The notes under the pieces: model-generated
Databases searched by the model: none
The model's input: only the letters and a program-made list of their open reading frames with translations
Told to the model about the DNA's origin: nothing
Part shown: positions 45,415 to 53,325 of the stretch, piece after piece
How positions within the stretch are numbered: position 1 is the first letter of the stretch
Layout: every line of letters begins with the position of its first letter
Position numbers and translations under genes: made by a program
NCBI GenBank assembly: GCA_030834165.1
Contig: JAURFU010000006.1
Coordinates: 1-53,704 of the forward strand
Source: Verrucomicrobiota bacterium
Lineage (GTDB): Bacteria; Verrucomicrobiota; Verrucomicrobiia; Opitutales; UBA953
Direction: 5' to 3'
DNA: 53,704 bases

Positions 45415-48400
45415 CGCCGCGAAGCCAGCGCATGGAAAGTACTTTGAAGCGACGCCCGAGCACCCGATTGACCGAGGTGAGGGCCTGGCTGACGGTCGGG
45501 TCGGAGGACGCCGGACCGACCGTCAGCGGCTTCGGCGCGCTGTTGCCGCTTTCGGCGGGGTCGGTCGGGTCGACGAATTCAGGAACCCTCTGGACGACCA
45601 CTTCCATCCAGGCGGTACCGGTCTCGCCGGAGGTCGCCATCGCCTCGCCGAAGCAGCGCAGGGTGAAGGTGTCGGAGCGCGTGGTGAGCGCAGGGCCGAG
45701 CGCCTGGAGGAGGTCGGACTGGAGCAGGTTGCCGGGCGCGCCGAGCGCGGCATGCGCCCGGGTCGTGCTGCCGCCTTGGGGGCGAAGTTCGATGTTTTCC
45801 GCGTGCGGGAAGGTCCCGGCCGTCGGGGTCTCGAGCGACGCGGCCGTGATCTTCAGCTCGGGGGCGCCGGAGAAGAGCCGGTCGCTGATGCCTGCCGCGT
45901 GCTGTTGGTCGGCCCGGAAGATCGCCGCCTGCAGCGCGCCGCAACGGTTGGCCCATGTCTCGGGCGTGAGGAAGCGGTTGATGAATTCGGCGAGTCCGAG
46001 GTAGGGAGTGGTCGCCTGGGCCTGGCCGGCGAAACGTCGGTCGCCGGGCGGGGTCGCGAGGTCCCGTTCGGTGCGGCGCTGCAGGGCGAACCGAGCCTTG
46101 TTCTCGTCGACGATCGCTAGGGCGAGCGCCCGCAGCTGGGCGTCGGAAAGATTGGCGAAGCCGCTCCAGTTGGTCGCATCGCCGGCCTCTCCGGTCGCGA
46201 CGACGGCCGCGAGCTTGCTCAACGCACGAGGGAACCGCGCGTTCTTGTCCGGTTCGGGCGCGTCGGCGGCGAGGCCGGCCAAGGCCTGCGCCTTGGCGGA
46301 GCCCAGGAAGGCGGTCCAAGCCTCGACGGAAGTCGAGTTCACGTTGAACGCGCCTTCATTGAGGAGGACGGTCGCCACCCGGCGGTAGTCGTTCAACGCC
46401 ACCTTCTTCGCTTCGGCGCTGAGTCCGCTGAGTTCCGCCGAGAAGCGGGGGTTGGCCCAGGGCGAGTCGCCGGCGATGAAAGCATCGATGACCTGCGGGA
46501 CGTCGGCGGCGATGTTCGGGTCGGCGGCCGTCGGTCCTCCGCCCGAACTGCTGACGAGTCCGGAAGGCACGGGGTCGGCCGGGGTCACCTCCCCGCTGCC
46601 GCCGGTGCGCATCCGCGGGGCGAGCCCCGAGAGGAAGTAGCCATCCCAGAGGGCGGCGTTGAGCAGGTAGCTTTGGTCGAAGTCCGTCCAGTTCGGCCCG
46701 TTCTGCTGGAAGAGTTTCTGCGCGTCGACGTAAGGCGAGGCGAAGCTGTTGCCGATGCTGAGGAGAGGCTGCTGGTCCCTGACTCCGAAGTTCGCATGCG
46801 CATATTGGGCCAGCGAGGTCGGGGCCACCATGGGGATCTCCAGAAGGACGGCCCTTTCGGCTCCGCCGGCGCCGTGGGAGCTGCCGCCGTAGGCCAGCTT
46901 ACCGTTGTCATAGTTCGCCAGCACGGTGTCCCAGCTGCCCGTGCGCACGCTCAGCTGGTAACTCGGGGAACTGCCGAGGAAGCCTTGGTCGTTGCCGGTC
47001 CCGCGTCGGCCGCTCGCGCTGGCCCGGGCGGTGGCGGCCAGGGGGTTGGAGTGGGAAAGCACGGGGAAGGGAGCACCGGCCGCGTCGGCGGGCTTCACGC
47101 TGATGTCGATGACGGTCACCAGGTCGGGTTCGAGCGGCGGAGAGTCCGGCGCCGGGTAGGGGTAGCGTCCGTCGGCCTGGTCGTTCGGGCGCAGGTACTT
47201 GTCCTGGACGTCTCGCCAGCTGGGGAAGAATTTCTCACCCGGACTGGGGTACTTCGTCTGGTTGATGTCGCTGAACACCACTTCGGTGTTCTCGGTGCTC
47301 CGGTAGAAGAAGTCGTTCTTGTCGTTGCCGATCTCGTTGCCGGTCTTGTTGGTCTTCTGGTCGAAGACGAGCTGGTCGCCCGGCCAGCAGGCGAGGGCGT
47401 GGCGCATGCGGAGCCGGCCGCCCGGGATGATCTCGAAGGCGATGGGCGAGTTGATGTCGAGGACGTCCATGGCGGCGTCGCCGAAGTTCCAGTCCCAGAC
47501 GTTGTCGCGGTAGCCGCCGCGCGTGTCGTAGGTGTTGCCGAGGACGATCGACTTGGTCCATTCGCCGATGTTGGGTTCGCAGGAGAACACCCGGAATTCG
47601 CCGGGTTCGAGCGTCATGTCGGGAGAGCCGTCCTTCGAGAGGTAGATGCGCAGCGTGTCGTCGTCGTGGACCTCGGGGCTCTGCCGGCCGAAGAAATCGG
47701 TGATCGAGGTCTCGAAGACGTAAGGGTTGTCGAGCGTGTCCGGCTGGTATTGCTTGAAGCGGAACTTCCACTCTTTCATGTCGGCCAGGGAGATGGCGGC
47801 CGCGAAGGGCTGTTTGTTCGCGGAGCCGGTCGTTCCCGCGCCCGGCCTCCAGCGCATGCGGACATTGTAGGGGTTGTGGACCACGACGATGGGCGTGATG
47901 TTCAGCCGGATATCGACCCATTCTTCCTGATACCACATCACGTTCTTGCCGATGCGGATCGATTTCCAGACGAACCACTGCATCTTGTTCACGCTGAACG
48001 CCAGGGAGACGCGTTGGACGTAAGGGGTCGCGGCCACGTTCAATGGGCGCGTGATCAGGCGTCCGACGTCGCCGTTCAGCAGGTCCGAGACGTTGGGGTC
48101 GATGGGCGTGGGGAGGTCGCCGTCGAACAGGTCGGAGTAGCCGTAGATGCGGTTGCGCAGGCTGTTGTTCGGCAGGCCGCTGTCGGCCGGTGGTCCGCTC
48201 GGGTGCGCGGCGGCGACGTTGGGCCAGAGGGCGCGCGCATTGAGGGTGGGAATGGTGGTGGCGTTGGGGCCCACGCCGCCGGCGCTCCAGCCGAGCTGGC
48301 GGTAGAGGCGATGGTAGTCGCGCAAGGCCCACCAGGTCGGTCCGCGCAGCTGGCCGCCGGGGGTCGTACGATTGAACACGGGCGCGGCGGTGAGGTTGTC

Positions 48401-49429
48401 GCTGCCGTCGCGTAAGGCGGGCATGGAGATCGTCGCGACCCCGGTCCCGATGTGCGTGGCGGCCGCGCCGGCGGCGCCGCCGCCGAACTCGGTCGCCGCG
48501 AATTCGGCGTCGCTGAGTTCGAAGGCGCGGGACAGGTCGCGCTTCAGGCCGCCTTGCGCCGGGTCGGCGAGCACGCCGGCGGAGATCACGCTGACGTCGT
48601 GGAAAAGCCGGCGGACGTTGTTCGCGTCGGTGCCGCTTTCGAAGCCGCTGAGCAGGGCGAGCTGCCTTACGCTGTCGACGGCCCGGAGCTGGTCCGGTTC
48701 GGCCAAGGCGCCCAGTCCGGGCAGGGCGTCGTAGCGCGGCGCGAGCGGACTGCGCAGGGAGGTGAGCTGATCGGCGTCGCCGAAGGATTTCGAGCGGGGG
48801 TCGCTGAGGTTGATCCGTGCTTTCACGCCTTCGTCACCGACCCAGTACGCGTAGCTGCCGAAGACCTCGTCGTCGGGCAGGGTGACCTTGGGCAGGGAGA
48901 CCAGGCCGTCGGGTTTTCCGTCCGCGGCGGCCATGGCGCTCCCATGTCCGACCAGCTTGACGCTGTTCACCGGGTCGTCGGCGTAGTCGGTCTGCCAAGG
49001 GGCCCAGTAGCCGACGTGGTAATCAGGCGAAGCGCCCGTCTGGGACAAGGAGATGCTCTGCGTGCCGGCGGGCTGATCGCCGCGGCCGGAGATCAGCCAG
49101 GCGGGCGGAAGGTCGGGCTTGTCGGTGCGCCAGACGCCGGTCCACATGGGGTTCTTCACGCCGGCGGCGCTGACGCTGGGTTGGGTGATGTCGGCGCGGG
49201 CGGTCGAACGTCGGTCAGGGCCGGCTTCCTGTTGCAGGTGCGCCAAAGCCAGGCGCATCGAGACGAGGCTGTTCAGGCGGGCGCGAGTCGCGAGCTGCTG
49301 GTTCATCGCCGCCCGGGATTCGATCGTGATGAACGACGACAGCGTGATGACGAGAAGCACGATGCCCGCCATCACGGTGAGGGATAGGATCAGGCTGAAC
49401 CCTTGTCTGTTTTTGGTGCGGTGGTTCAT
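45404..49429 (-). CDS. Giant pilin-like exported protein A1
   Basis: 1341 residues. Prepilin-type start MNHRTKNRQG|FSLILSLTVMAGIVLLV with a ten-residue leader, followed by ESRAAMNQQLATRARLNSLVSMRLALAHLQQEAGPDRRS. Long extracellular region with VVHNPYNVRMRW, HSNPLAATARAS, EGAFNVNSTSVEAWTAFLG (a GspK-like FNVN turn), GLAEFINRFL and the terminal VNRVLGRRFKVLSMRWLRGDEI. Block-by-block match to A2 shows tandem duplication. First gene of the four-gene run; a weak promoter (TTGCCT, 16 bp, TAGAAA on the minus strand, about 49462-49489) lies in the AT-rich spacer upstream. The protein would need a prepilin peptidase and a type II or IV pilus machine, not present here. Confidence 0.82.
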   Translation of the reverse strand: MNHRTKNRQGFSLILSLTVMAGIVLLVITLSSFITIESRAAMNQQLATRARLNSLVSMRLALAHLQQEAGPDRRSTARADITQPSVSAAGVKNPMWTGVWRTDKPDLPPAWLISGRGDQPAGTQSISLSQTGASPDYHVGYWAPWQTDYADDPVNSVKLVGHGSAMAAADGKPDGLVSLPKVTLPDDEVFGSYAYWVGDEGVKARINLSDPRSKSFGDADQLTSLRSPLAPRYDALPGLGALAEPDQLRAVDSVRQLALLSGFESGTDANNVRRLFHDVSVISAGVLADPAQGGLKRDLSRAFELSDAEFAATEFGGGAAGAAATHIGTGVATISMPALRDGSDNLTAAPVFNRTTPGGQLRGPTWWALRDYHRLYRQLGWSAGGVGPNATTIPTLNARALWPNVAAAHPSGPPADSGLPNNSLRNRIYGYSDLFDGDLPTPIDPNVSDLLNGDVGRLITRPLNVAATPYVQRVSLAFSVNKMQWFVWKSIRIGKNVMWYQEEWVDIRLNITPIVVVHNPYNVRMRWRPGAGTTGSANKQPFAAAISLADMKEWKFRFKQYQPDTLDNPYVFETSITDFFGRQSPEVHDDDTLRIYLSKDGSPDMTLEPGEFRVFSCEPNIGEWTKSIVLGNTYDTRGGYRDNVWDWNFGDAAMDVLDINSPIAFEIIPGGRLRMRHALACWPGDQLVFDQKTNKTGNEIGNDKNDFFYRSTENTEVVFSDINQTKYPSPGEKFFPSWRDVQDKYLRPNDQADGRYPYPAPDSPPLEPDLVTVIDISVKPADAAGAPFPVLSHSNPLAATARASASGRRGTGNDQGFLGSSPSYQLSVRTGSWDTVLANYDNGKLAYGGSSHGAGGAERAVLLEIPMVAPTSLAQYAHANFGVRDQQPLLSIGNSFASPYVDAQKLFQQNGPNWTDFDQSYLLNAALWDGYFLSGLAPRMRTGGSGEVTPADPVPSGLVSSSGGGPTAADPNIAADVPQVIDAFIAGDSPWANPRFSAELSGLSAEAKKVALNDYRRVATVLLNEGAFNVNSTSVEAWTAFLGSAKAQALAGLAADAPEPDKNARFPRALSKLAAVVATGEAGDATNWSGFANLSDAQLRALALAIVDENKARFALQRRTERDLATPPGDRRFAGQAQATTPYLGLAEFINRFLTPETWANRCGALQAAIFRADQQHAAGISDRLFSGAPELKITAASLETPTAGTFPHAENIELRPQGGSTTRAHAALGAPGNLLQSDLLQALGPALTTRSDTFTLRCFGEAMATSGETGTAWMEVVVQRVPEFVDPTDPAESGNSAPKPLTVGPASSDPTVSQALTSVNRVLGRRFKVLSMRWLRGDEI

Positions 49430-49593
49430 GCCTCGCTCTTTGAGAGCAACATAGGGATTTCTACTTAAAAACAGGGGAGAGGCAAGAGTCTTGACGAACC
49501 TGATAACACCCTAATCCGGATAACCTGACCCGATTAAAAACCTTTAAAATAGGGCTTTTCTTTTATTTTGTTCAGGTCGATACTTTAAAAGTC
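49430..49593. promoter_or_regulatory. AT-rich divergent control region
   Basis: This 164-bp spacer between the pilin-like operon and the small peptide gene is clearly richer in A/T than its surroundings, with runs such as ttaaaaacctttaaaat. It contains TAAAAT (-10-like, plus strand), TTGCCT/TAGAAA (minus strand) and a small inverted repeat gctct/agagc just upstream of A1 (49435-49447). Promoters for both directions probably lie here; exact positions are uncertain. Confidence 0.45.
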
Positions 49594-49788
49594 ATGAAAA
49601 CCCCGATTTTTGCGCTGGCGTTGGCAATGCTCTCTCTCACTGCTTTTGGTGCTGCCGCCGGCGGCGGCAATCCCCCTGTCGTACCTCCGACGGTAAGCAA
49701 ACCGGGCTGCAATAAGAGCGGTGAGCACCAGAAGTCTGAGCCGAAGAAGTCCGGGCACAAGAAGTCAGGGGCCAAGCGTAGCCGCTAA
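49594..49788 (+). CDS. Small secreted Lys-rich peptide, unknown
   Basis: 64 residues. Signal peptide MKTPIFALALAMLSLTAFGAAA, then a Gly/Pro-rich piece (GGGNPPVVPPTVSKPG), a single Cys (residue 39) and a basic tail with repeated KKSG units (PKKSGHKKSGAKRSR). Predicted disordered and strongly cationic when exported. Two terminator hairpins follow, the first overlapping the stop codon, so it is a monocistronic unit with an AT-rich promoter region and is probably well expressed. It is divergent from the pilin-like operon. I do not recognise a family; an envelope-binding or antimicrobial-like role is speculation. Confidence 0.65.
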   Translation: MKTPIFALALAMLSLTAFGAAAGGGNPPVVPPTVSKPGCNKSGEHQKSEPKKSGHKKSGAKRSR

Positions 49789-49801
49789 GGCTTGGCGTTT
49801 T
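49771..49801 (+). terminator. Hairpin overlapping the small-peptide stop codon
   Basis: gccaagc (49771-49777) pairs with gcttggc (49790-49796), followed by gttttt. The stem begins inside the coding region of the small peptide. Together with the next hairpin it forms a tandem terminator. Confidence 0.55.
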
Positions 49802-49812
49802 TAGCAGGGATT

Positions 49813-49842
49813 AAGTCCGGACCAGCAGTCCGGACTTTTTTT
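49813..49842 (+). terminator. Strong Rho-independent terminator
   Basis: Nine-base-pair stem (aagtccgga at 49813-49821, complement at 49829-49837), loop ccagcag and seven T (49836-49842). It ends the small-peptide transcript 25 bp after the stop. Confidence 0.9.
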
Positions 49843-49883
49843 GTGGCGCTTGCGGAACGTCAGCGCCTGCGCCATCCTTGGGC

Positions 49884-50630
49884 ATGCTGAAATGTCGACC
49901 GCTCCTGTCCTCTGTCCTGCTCGTCGGCGGGGCGATCGCCTTGTTTTTCTGGACCCGCCCGACGGCGAATTCGGCCCCGCCCGTCGCACCGCCACCCGCC
50001 TACGGGAGCTGCCCGCCCTCCGCGGACGGCATCGGCAAGACTTTCATGGGCCGAGAGATCTCCCACGTCATGGGCCATCCGGGCATCGGTTGGCTCGAGC
50101 GCACCACGCGTGAGAAGGAAGAGGCGCCGACCAAGGCGATCGCCTTGCTCGAACTGGCTCCCGACGCCGTGATCGCCGACATCGGCGCGGGCTCGGGTTA
50201 TTATTCCTTCCGCATCGCCCGGCTGCTGCCGAAGGGCGAGGTCGTCGCGGTCGACATCCAGCCGGAGATGCTGGCCTTCCTGGAGAAGGAATCCGCCCGC
50301 CTGGGCGTCAGGAACGTGCGGCCCCATCTCGGCGCCGTCGATGACGTGAAACTGCCGCCGGCTTCGTTGGACGCCGCGCTGATGGTCGATGCTTATCACG
50401 AGTTCGACCACCCGGCCGAGATGCTCGCGTCGCTGCGTTCAGCCCTGAAATCAAAGGGCCGGATCTACCTCCTGGAGTTCCGCGCCGAAGACGAGAACGT
50501 GCCCATCAAACCGCACCATAAGATGACCGAGGTCCAGGCGCGGAAGGAGTTCGAGGCCGCCGGCTTCCGGTTCGTCGTGAACAAGCCGGACCTGCCGTGG
50601 CAGCACCTGCTGGTCTTCGAGAAGCCCTGA
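49884..50630 (+). CDS. Exported or membrane-anchored SAM-dependent methyltransferase
   Basis: 248 residues from the ATG at 49884 (a TTG two codons before is possible). The N-terminal hydrophobic stretch LLSSVLLVGGAIALFFW suggests a signal or anchor, followed by a Pro-rich linker (SAPPVAPPPAYGSCPPS). The class I methyltransferase fold follows: motif I DIGAGSGYYSFRIA (about 95-108), VVAVDIQPEMLAFLEKE, and MVDAYHEFDHP. A methyltransferase outside the cytoplasm is odd because SAM is not known there, so the anchor may leave the domain inside. Substrate unknown. Convergent with the gene ending at 50638. Confidence 0.85.
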   Translation: MLKCRPLLSSVLLVGGAIALFFWTRPTANSAPPVAPPPAYGSCPPSADGIGKTFMGREISHVMGHPGIGWLERTTREKEEAPTKAIALLELAPDAVIADIGAGSGYYSFRIARLLPKGEVVAVDIQPEMLAFLEKESARLGVRNVRPHLGAVDDVKLPPASLDAALMVDAYHEFDHPAEMLASLRSALKSKGRIYLLEFRAEDENVPIKPHHKMTEVQARKEFEAAGFRFVVNKPDLPWQHLLVFEKP

Positions 50631-50646
50631 GGCGCCTTCAGGCGCC
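50631..50646. terminator. Short hairpin between convergent genes
   Basis: ggcgcc (50631-50636) pairs with ggcgcc (50641-50646) around ttca, in the seven-base gap and start of the convergent OYE-like gene. No T-run; weak candidate. Confidence 0.3.
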
Positions 50647-52125
50647 GACGTTCTTCTTGATGTCCTTGAGCTGCTGGAACTCCGGCTTGGCGGTGTAGTA
50701 TTTGTCGAGCGGATAGCAGCCGGAGATGAGTCCGTTGCGCGGCGCGGTCGTGCAGTCGCTGAACGTGCGGCAGATGAACTTGGTCTCGAGCGCGCCGTGC
50801 TGGGCGGCGTCCGCCAGCATGGCCGGATAGCTGAGCACCGCGCGGCCCACGCCGACGGCGTCGCTGCCGCCGGTCCGCAGGATATGCTGGGCGAGGTGCG
50901 GCAGGTATTCCTGCACGTAGCTGAGGCCGGAGCTGACCAGGATCATGCCGGCGGGGGCCTGCGCGCGGACCTCGCGGACGACGCGTACCTGGCGGGCGAC
51001 GTCGATCAGGGGGTCATGCGCAGGCTGGTAGCCGTCGCTGGGGGGGTAGGCCGCCGGGCGCTGGATGTGCGGGTTGTAGTAGGGCGAGCCGGCCGTGGTG
51101 TTGAGGATCTTGACGCCGAGTTCGCCGAGCAGCTTCACGAAGGCGAAGGTCTCGGTGAGGTCGATCTCGGTCGGCTTGGCCTGGTTCACGCCGAAGGCGT
51201 AGCGGTAGGGGAGGTAGGCGGAGTAGTCCTCCGGGATGCCGGGGCCGAGCTTGCCGGGCTGGCTGAGGGCCGGATCCGGACGGAACGGCACCATGTCGAA
51301 GAGGCTCAGGCGCACGCCGATGTCGATCGCGTTGCCGTCGGCGCGGATGCCCGCGATGATGTCGCGCAGGATGCGGGTGCGGTTCTCGAAGGAGCCGCCG
51401 AACCTGCCGGGGCGCGTGTGCGCGCCGAGGAATTCGTGCAGCAGGTAGCCGTGGCAGTGCTTGAGGTCCACGAAGTCGGCGCCGCAGTCGCGGGCGATGC
51501 GGGCGGCGCGGACGTAGCAGCGGATGAGTTCCTCGACGTCGGCGTCGGTCAGCACCTGTTCGTCGGAGGTGACGTTGAACTTCTTGTCGAGGATGGGGTG
51601 GCGGTAGGCCACGCGGGATTCCCAGCGCTTCTTGTCGTGCGGCCGGCAGAAACGGCCGGAGTGGGTGAGCTGGAAACCGATGACGAGGTCGTCGACGGAG
51701 CCCCAGCGGGCGAGGTGCTCGGCCTTGAGGATGCCCACGAGTTCGGCGATGCCGGCCTGGTTGGCTTCGTTGATGATCAGCTGGTTCATGTTCGCGCGAC
51801 CGTCCGCGCGCACGGCCATGGCCTCGGCGCCGCAGATCAGCTTGGCGCCGCTCGCGCCGAAGCGCTGCCAGCGTCGCTTCATCTCCTCGGAGATGCCGCC
51901 GGTGGTGGTGCCGTCCCAGCCTTCCATCGGGTGGATGGCGATGCGGTTGCCGATGGTCTTGCCGTTCACCTTCGTGCGGGCGATCGGCTGCGAGAGGGGG
52001 TTGCCGGCGCCGGCCTCGATGGTGTCCTCGACCGGGAGGTCGATGCCGAGCGAGGCGCAGTGGGCGCGGAAGTCGGCGACGGTCTTGAGCGACGCGACGC
52101 GGGTGAGCTTGAAGGGGGCGGTCAT
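50638..52125 (-). CDS. Old yellow enzyme-type NADH:flavin oxidoreductase
   Basis: 495 residues. FMN-binding TIM barrel: FQLTHSGRFCRP (about 150-161), DLKHCHGYLLHEFLGAHTRPGRFGGSFENRTRIL (about 221-254), and VGVGRAVLSYPAML near the C-terminus. A C-terminal tail with FICRTFSDCTTAP...GCYPLDKYY contains three Cys that could bind a cluster, but the spacing does not match the usual 4Fe-4S motif of 2,4-dienoyl-CoA reductases. It probably reduces an activated double bond. It is 8 bp downstream of the DapA-like aldolase gene, both divergent from the LysR gene. Confidence 0.88.
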   Translation of the reverse strand: MTAPFKLTRVASLKTVADFRAHCASLGIDLPVEDTIEAGAGNPLSQPIARTKVNGKTIGNRIAIHPMEGWDGTTTGGISEEMKRRWQRFGASGAKLICGAEAMAVRADGRANMNQLIINEANQAGIAELVGILKAEHLARWGSVDDLVIGFQLTHSGRFCRPHDKKRWESRVAYRHPILDKKFNVTSDEQVLTDADVEELIRCYVRAARIARDCGADFVDLKHCHGYLLHEFLGAHTRPGRFGGSFENRTRILRDIIAGIRADGNAIDIGVRLSLFDMVPFRPDPALSQPGKLGPGIPEDYSAYLPYRYAFGVNQAKPTEIDLTETFAFVKLLGELGVKILNTTAGSPYYNPHIQRPAAYPPSDGYQPAHDPLIDVARQVRVVREVRAQAPAGMILVSSGLSYVQEYLPHLAQHILRTGGSDAVGVGRAVLSYPAMLADAAQHGALETKFICRTFSDCTTAPRNGLISGCYPLDKYYTAKPEFQQLKDIKKNVGA

Positions 52126-52133
52126 GGGGAGGT

Positions 52134-53252
52134 TCAGCGAGGGATGCCGAGGCGGTCGGAGATGCGACGGGTGCGGACCATGGCTTCCGTCATGCGGGCG
52201 GCCTCATCCGGGCCGCGGACGTCCTTGCAGGCCGGATGCGGGTCGGGCGAGGCGATGACGCCGAGCTGGTGGAGCAGGTGGGCGGTGCTGTGCTTGTAGG
52301 CGGCGGCGCTGCCCTTGGCGTCGAGGCGGAAGACCTGGTCCTCCAGCGACTGGAAGGCCTCGAAGAGCTTGTAGACGCGGGTGTCGAAGCGGCCTGTGCC
52401 CGTGGGGAATTTCTTCCCAGGCGCGCCGTCGTCGAGCCACATGTCCTTCGCCGCGCAGATCTGCGGGGCCGCGCTGCTGGCGGCGCCGATGAGCAGCGGC
52501 AGGCCGGTCTTGATGGCCGTGGCGATGCCGTAGTCGTCGCCGCTGTGCGGGGCGAAATCGAGCTTCAGGTCCTTGCACATCGCCGCCCAGTAAAGGAAGT
52601 GCGGTTCGTCGAGCGTGCTGACCTTGCCGCCCACGAACTTCGGGTGGATGGCCAGCTGGTGCAGCAGCCAGGGTTCATAAGGCGTGGCCCAGGGGACGAA
52701 GGCGGGCTCGAGGGCGTGCACGATGCCGGGACGGATGAGCCATTCGGCGATGCGGTAGTAGCCGTCGCGGCGACGCTGCGGGTCGAGCGTGTTCAGCCAC
52801 TTCGAAGTCATGATCATCACCTCGCAGTTGTCGTGCGCCTGCGCGAGGTCCATGAGCGGACGGTAACGCTCCGCGACGAAGGCGGTGTCGTCCTGCGCGC
52901 CGCGGGCGGTCACGCCGGCGACGAAACGCAGGTCCGGGAAGGCCAGCCGGAACCGGCGCAGCACCTCGGCGTACATCTGGTCGTCGAGGTCGAAGATGTA
53001 GCCCGTGTCGGCGTTGAGCACCGGGACGAGCTCGACGCCGTAATGGTCGGCGGCGGCCTGCTGCCAGCGGATCTCCGACACGAAACTCTCCCAGTCGGGT
53101 CGGCCGTCGCGGAAGGGCAGGAGTACGGCCGAGCAGAGGCGCGCCTTGGCGCGGTGGTCGACGAGGGCCTCCTCGGCGGTCCACGCCCATTTGGTCGCCG
53201 ACCACGGGGTCGTCGGCGTCAGGTCCTCGGGGCGGTCGATCAGCGGCTTCAT
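52134..53252 (-). CDS. DapA-superfamily aldolase/lyase
   Basis: 372 residues. The Schiff-base Lys lies in KFVGGKVSTLDEP (about 208) and the barrel pattern AVLLPFRDGRPDWESF...VELVPVLNADTGYIFD fits the dihydrodipicolinate synthase/N-acetylneuraminate lyase superfamily. It is longer than DapA (about 290) with a C-terminal helical extension (about 280-372). The genomic setting (OYE-like partner, LysR regulator) points to catabolism rather than lysine synthesis. Substrate unknown. Confidence 0.8.
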   Translation of the reverse strand: MKPLIDRPEDLTPTTPWSATKWAWTAEEALVDHRAKARLCSAVLLPFRDGRPDWESFVSEIRWQQAAADHYGVELVPVLNADTGYIFDLDDQMYAEVLRRFRLAFPDLRFVAGVTARGAQDDTAFVAERYRPLMDLAQAHDNCEVMIMTSKWLNTLDPQRRRDGYYRIAEWLIRPGIVHALEPAFVPWATPYEPWLLHQLAIHPKFVGGKVSTLDEPHFLYWAAMCKDLKLDFAPHSGDDYGIATAIKTGLPLLIGAASSAAPQICAAKDMWLDDGAPGKKFPTGTGRFDTRVYKLFEAFQSLEDQVFRLDAKGSAAAYKHSTAHLLHQLGVIASPDPHPACKDVRGPDEAARMTEAMVRTRRISDRLGIPR

Positions 53253-53325
53253 GGGGGCGATACCTTAACAGAGTCCTACGTGCTTGAAAAACATTAGTTT
53301 CCAGCGATTAAGTTCGGAAATAACG
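53253..53325. promoter_or_regulatory. Divergent control region of the LysR/aldolase locus
   Basis: This 73-bp spacer separates the divergent LysR-type regulator and the aldolase operon, the standard place for LysR binding sites. TTGAAA (53284-53289), an 18-bp gap and TTAAGT could drive the regulator gene. No clear T-N11-A dyad was confirmed by eye. Confidence 0.4.
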
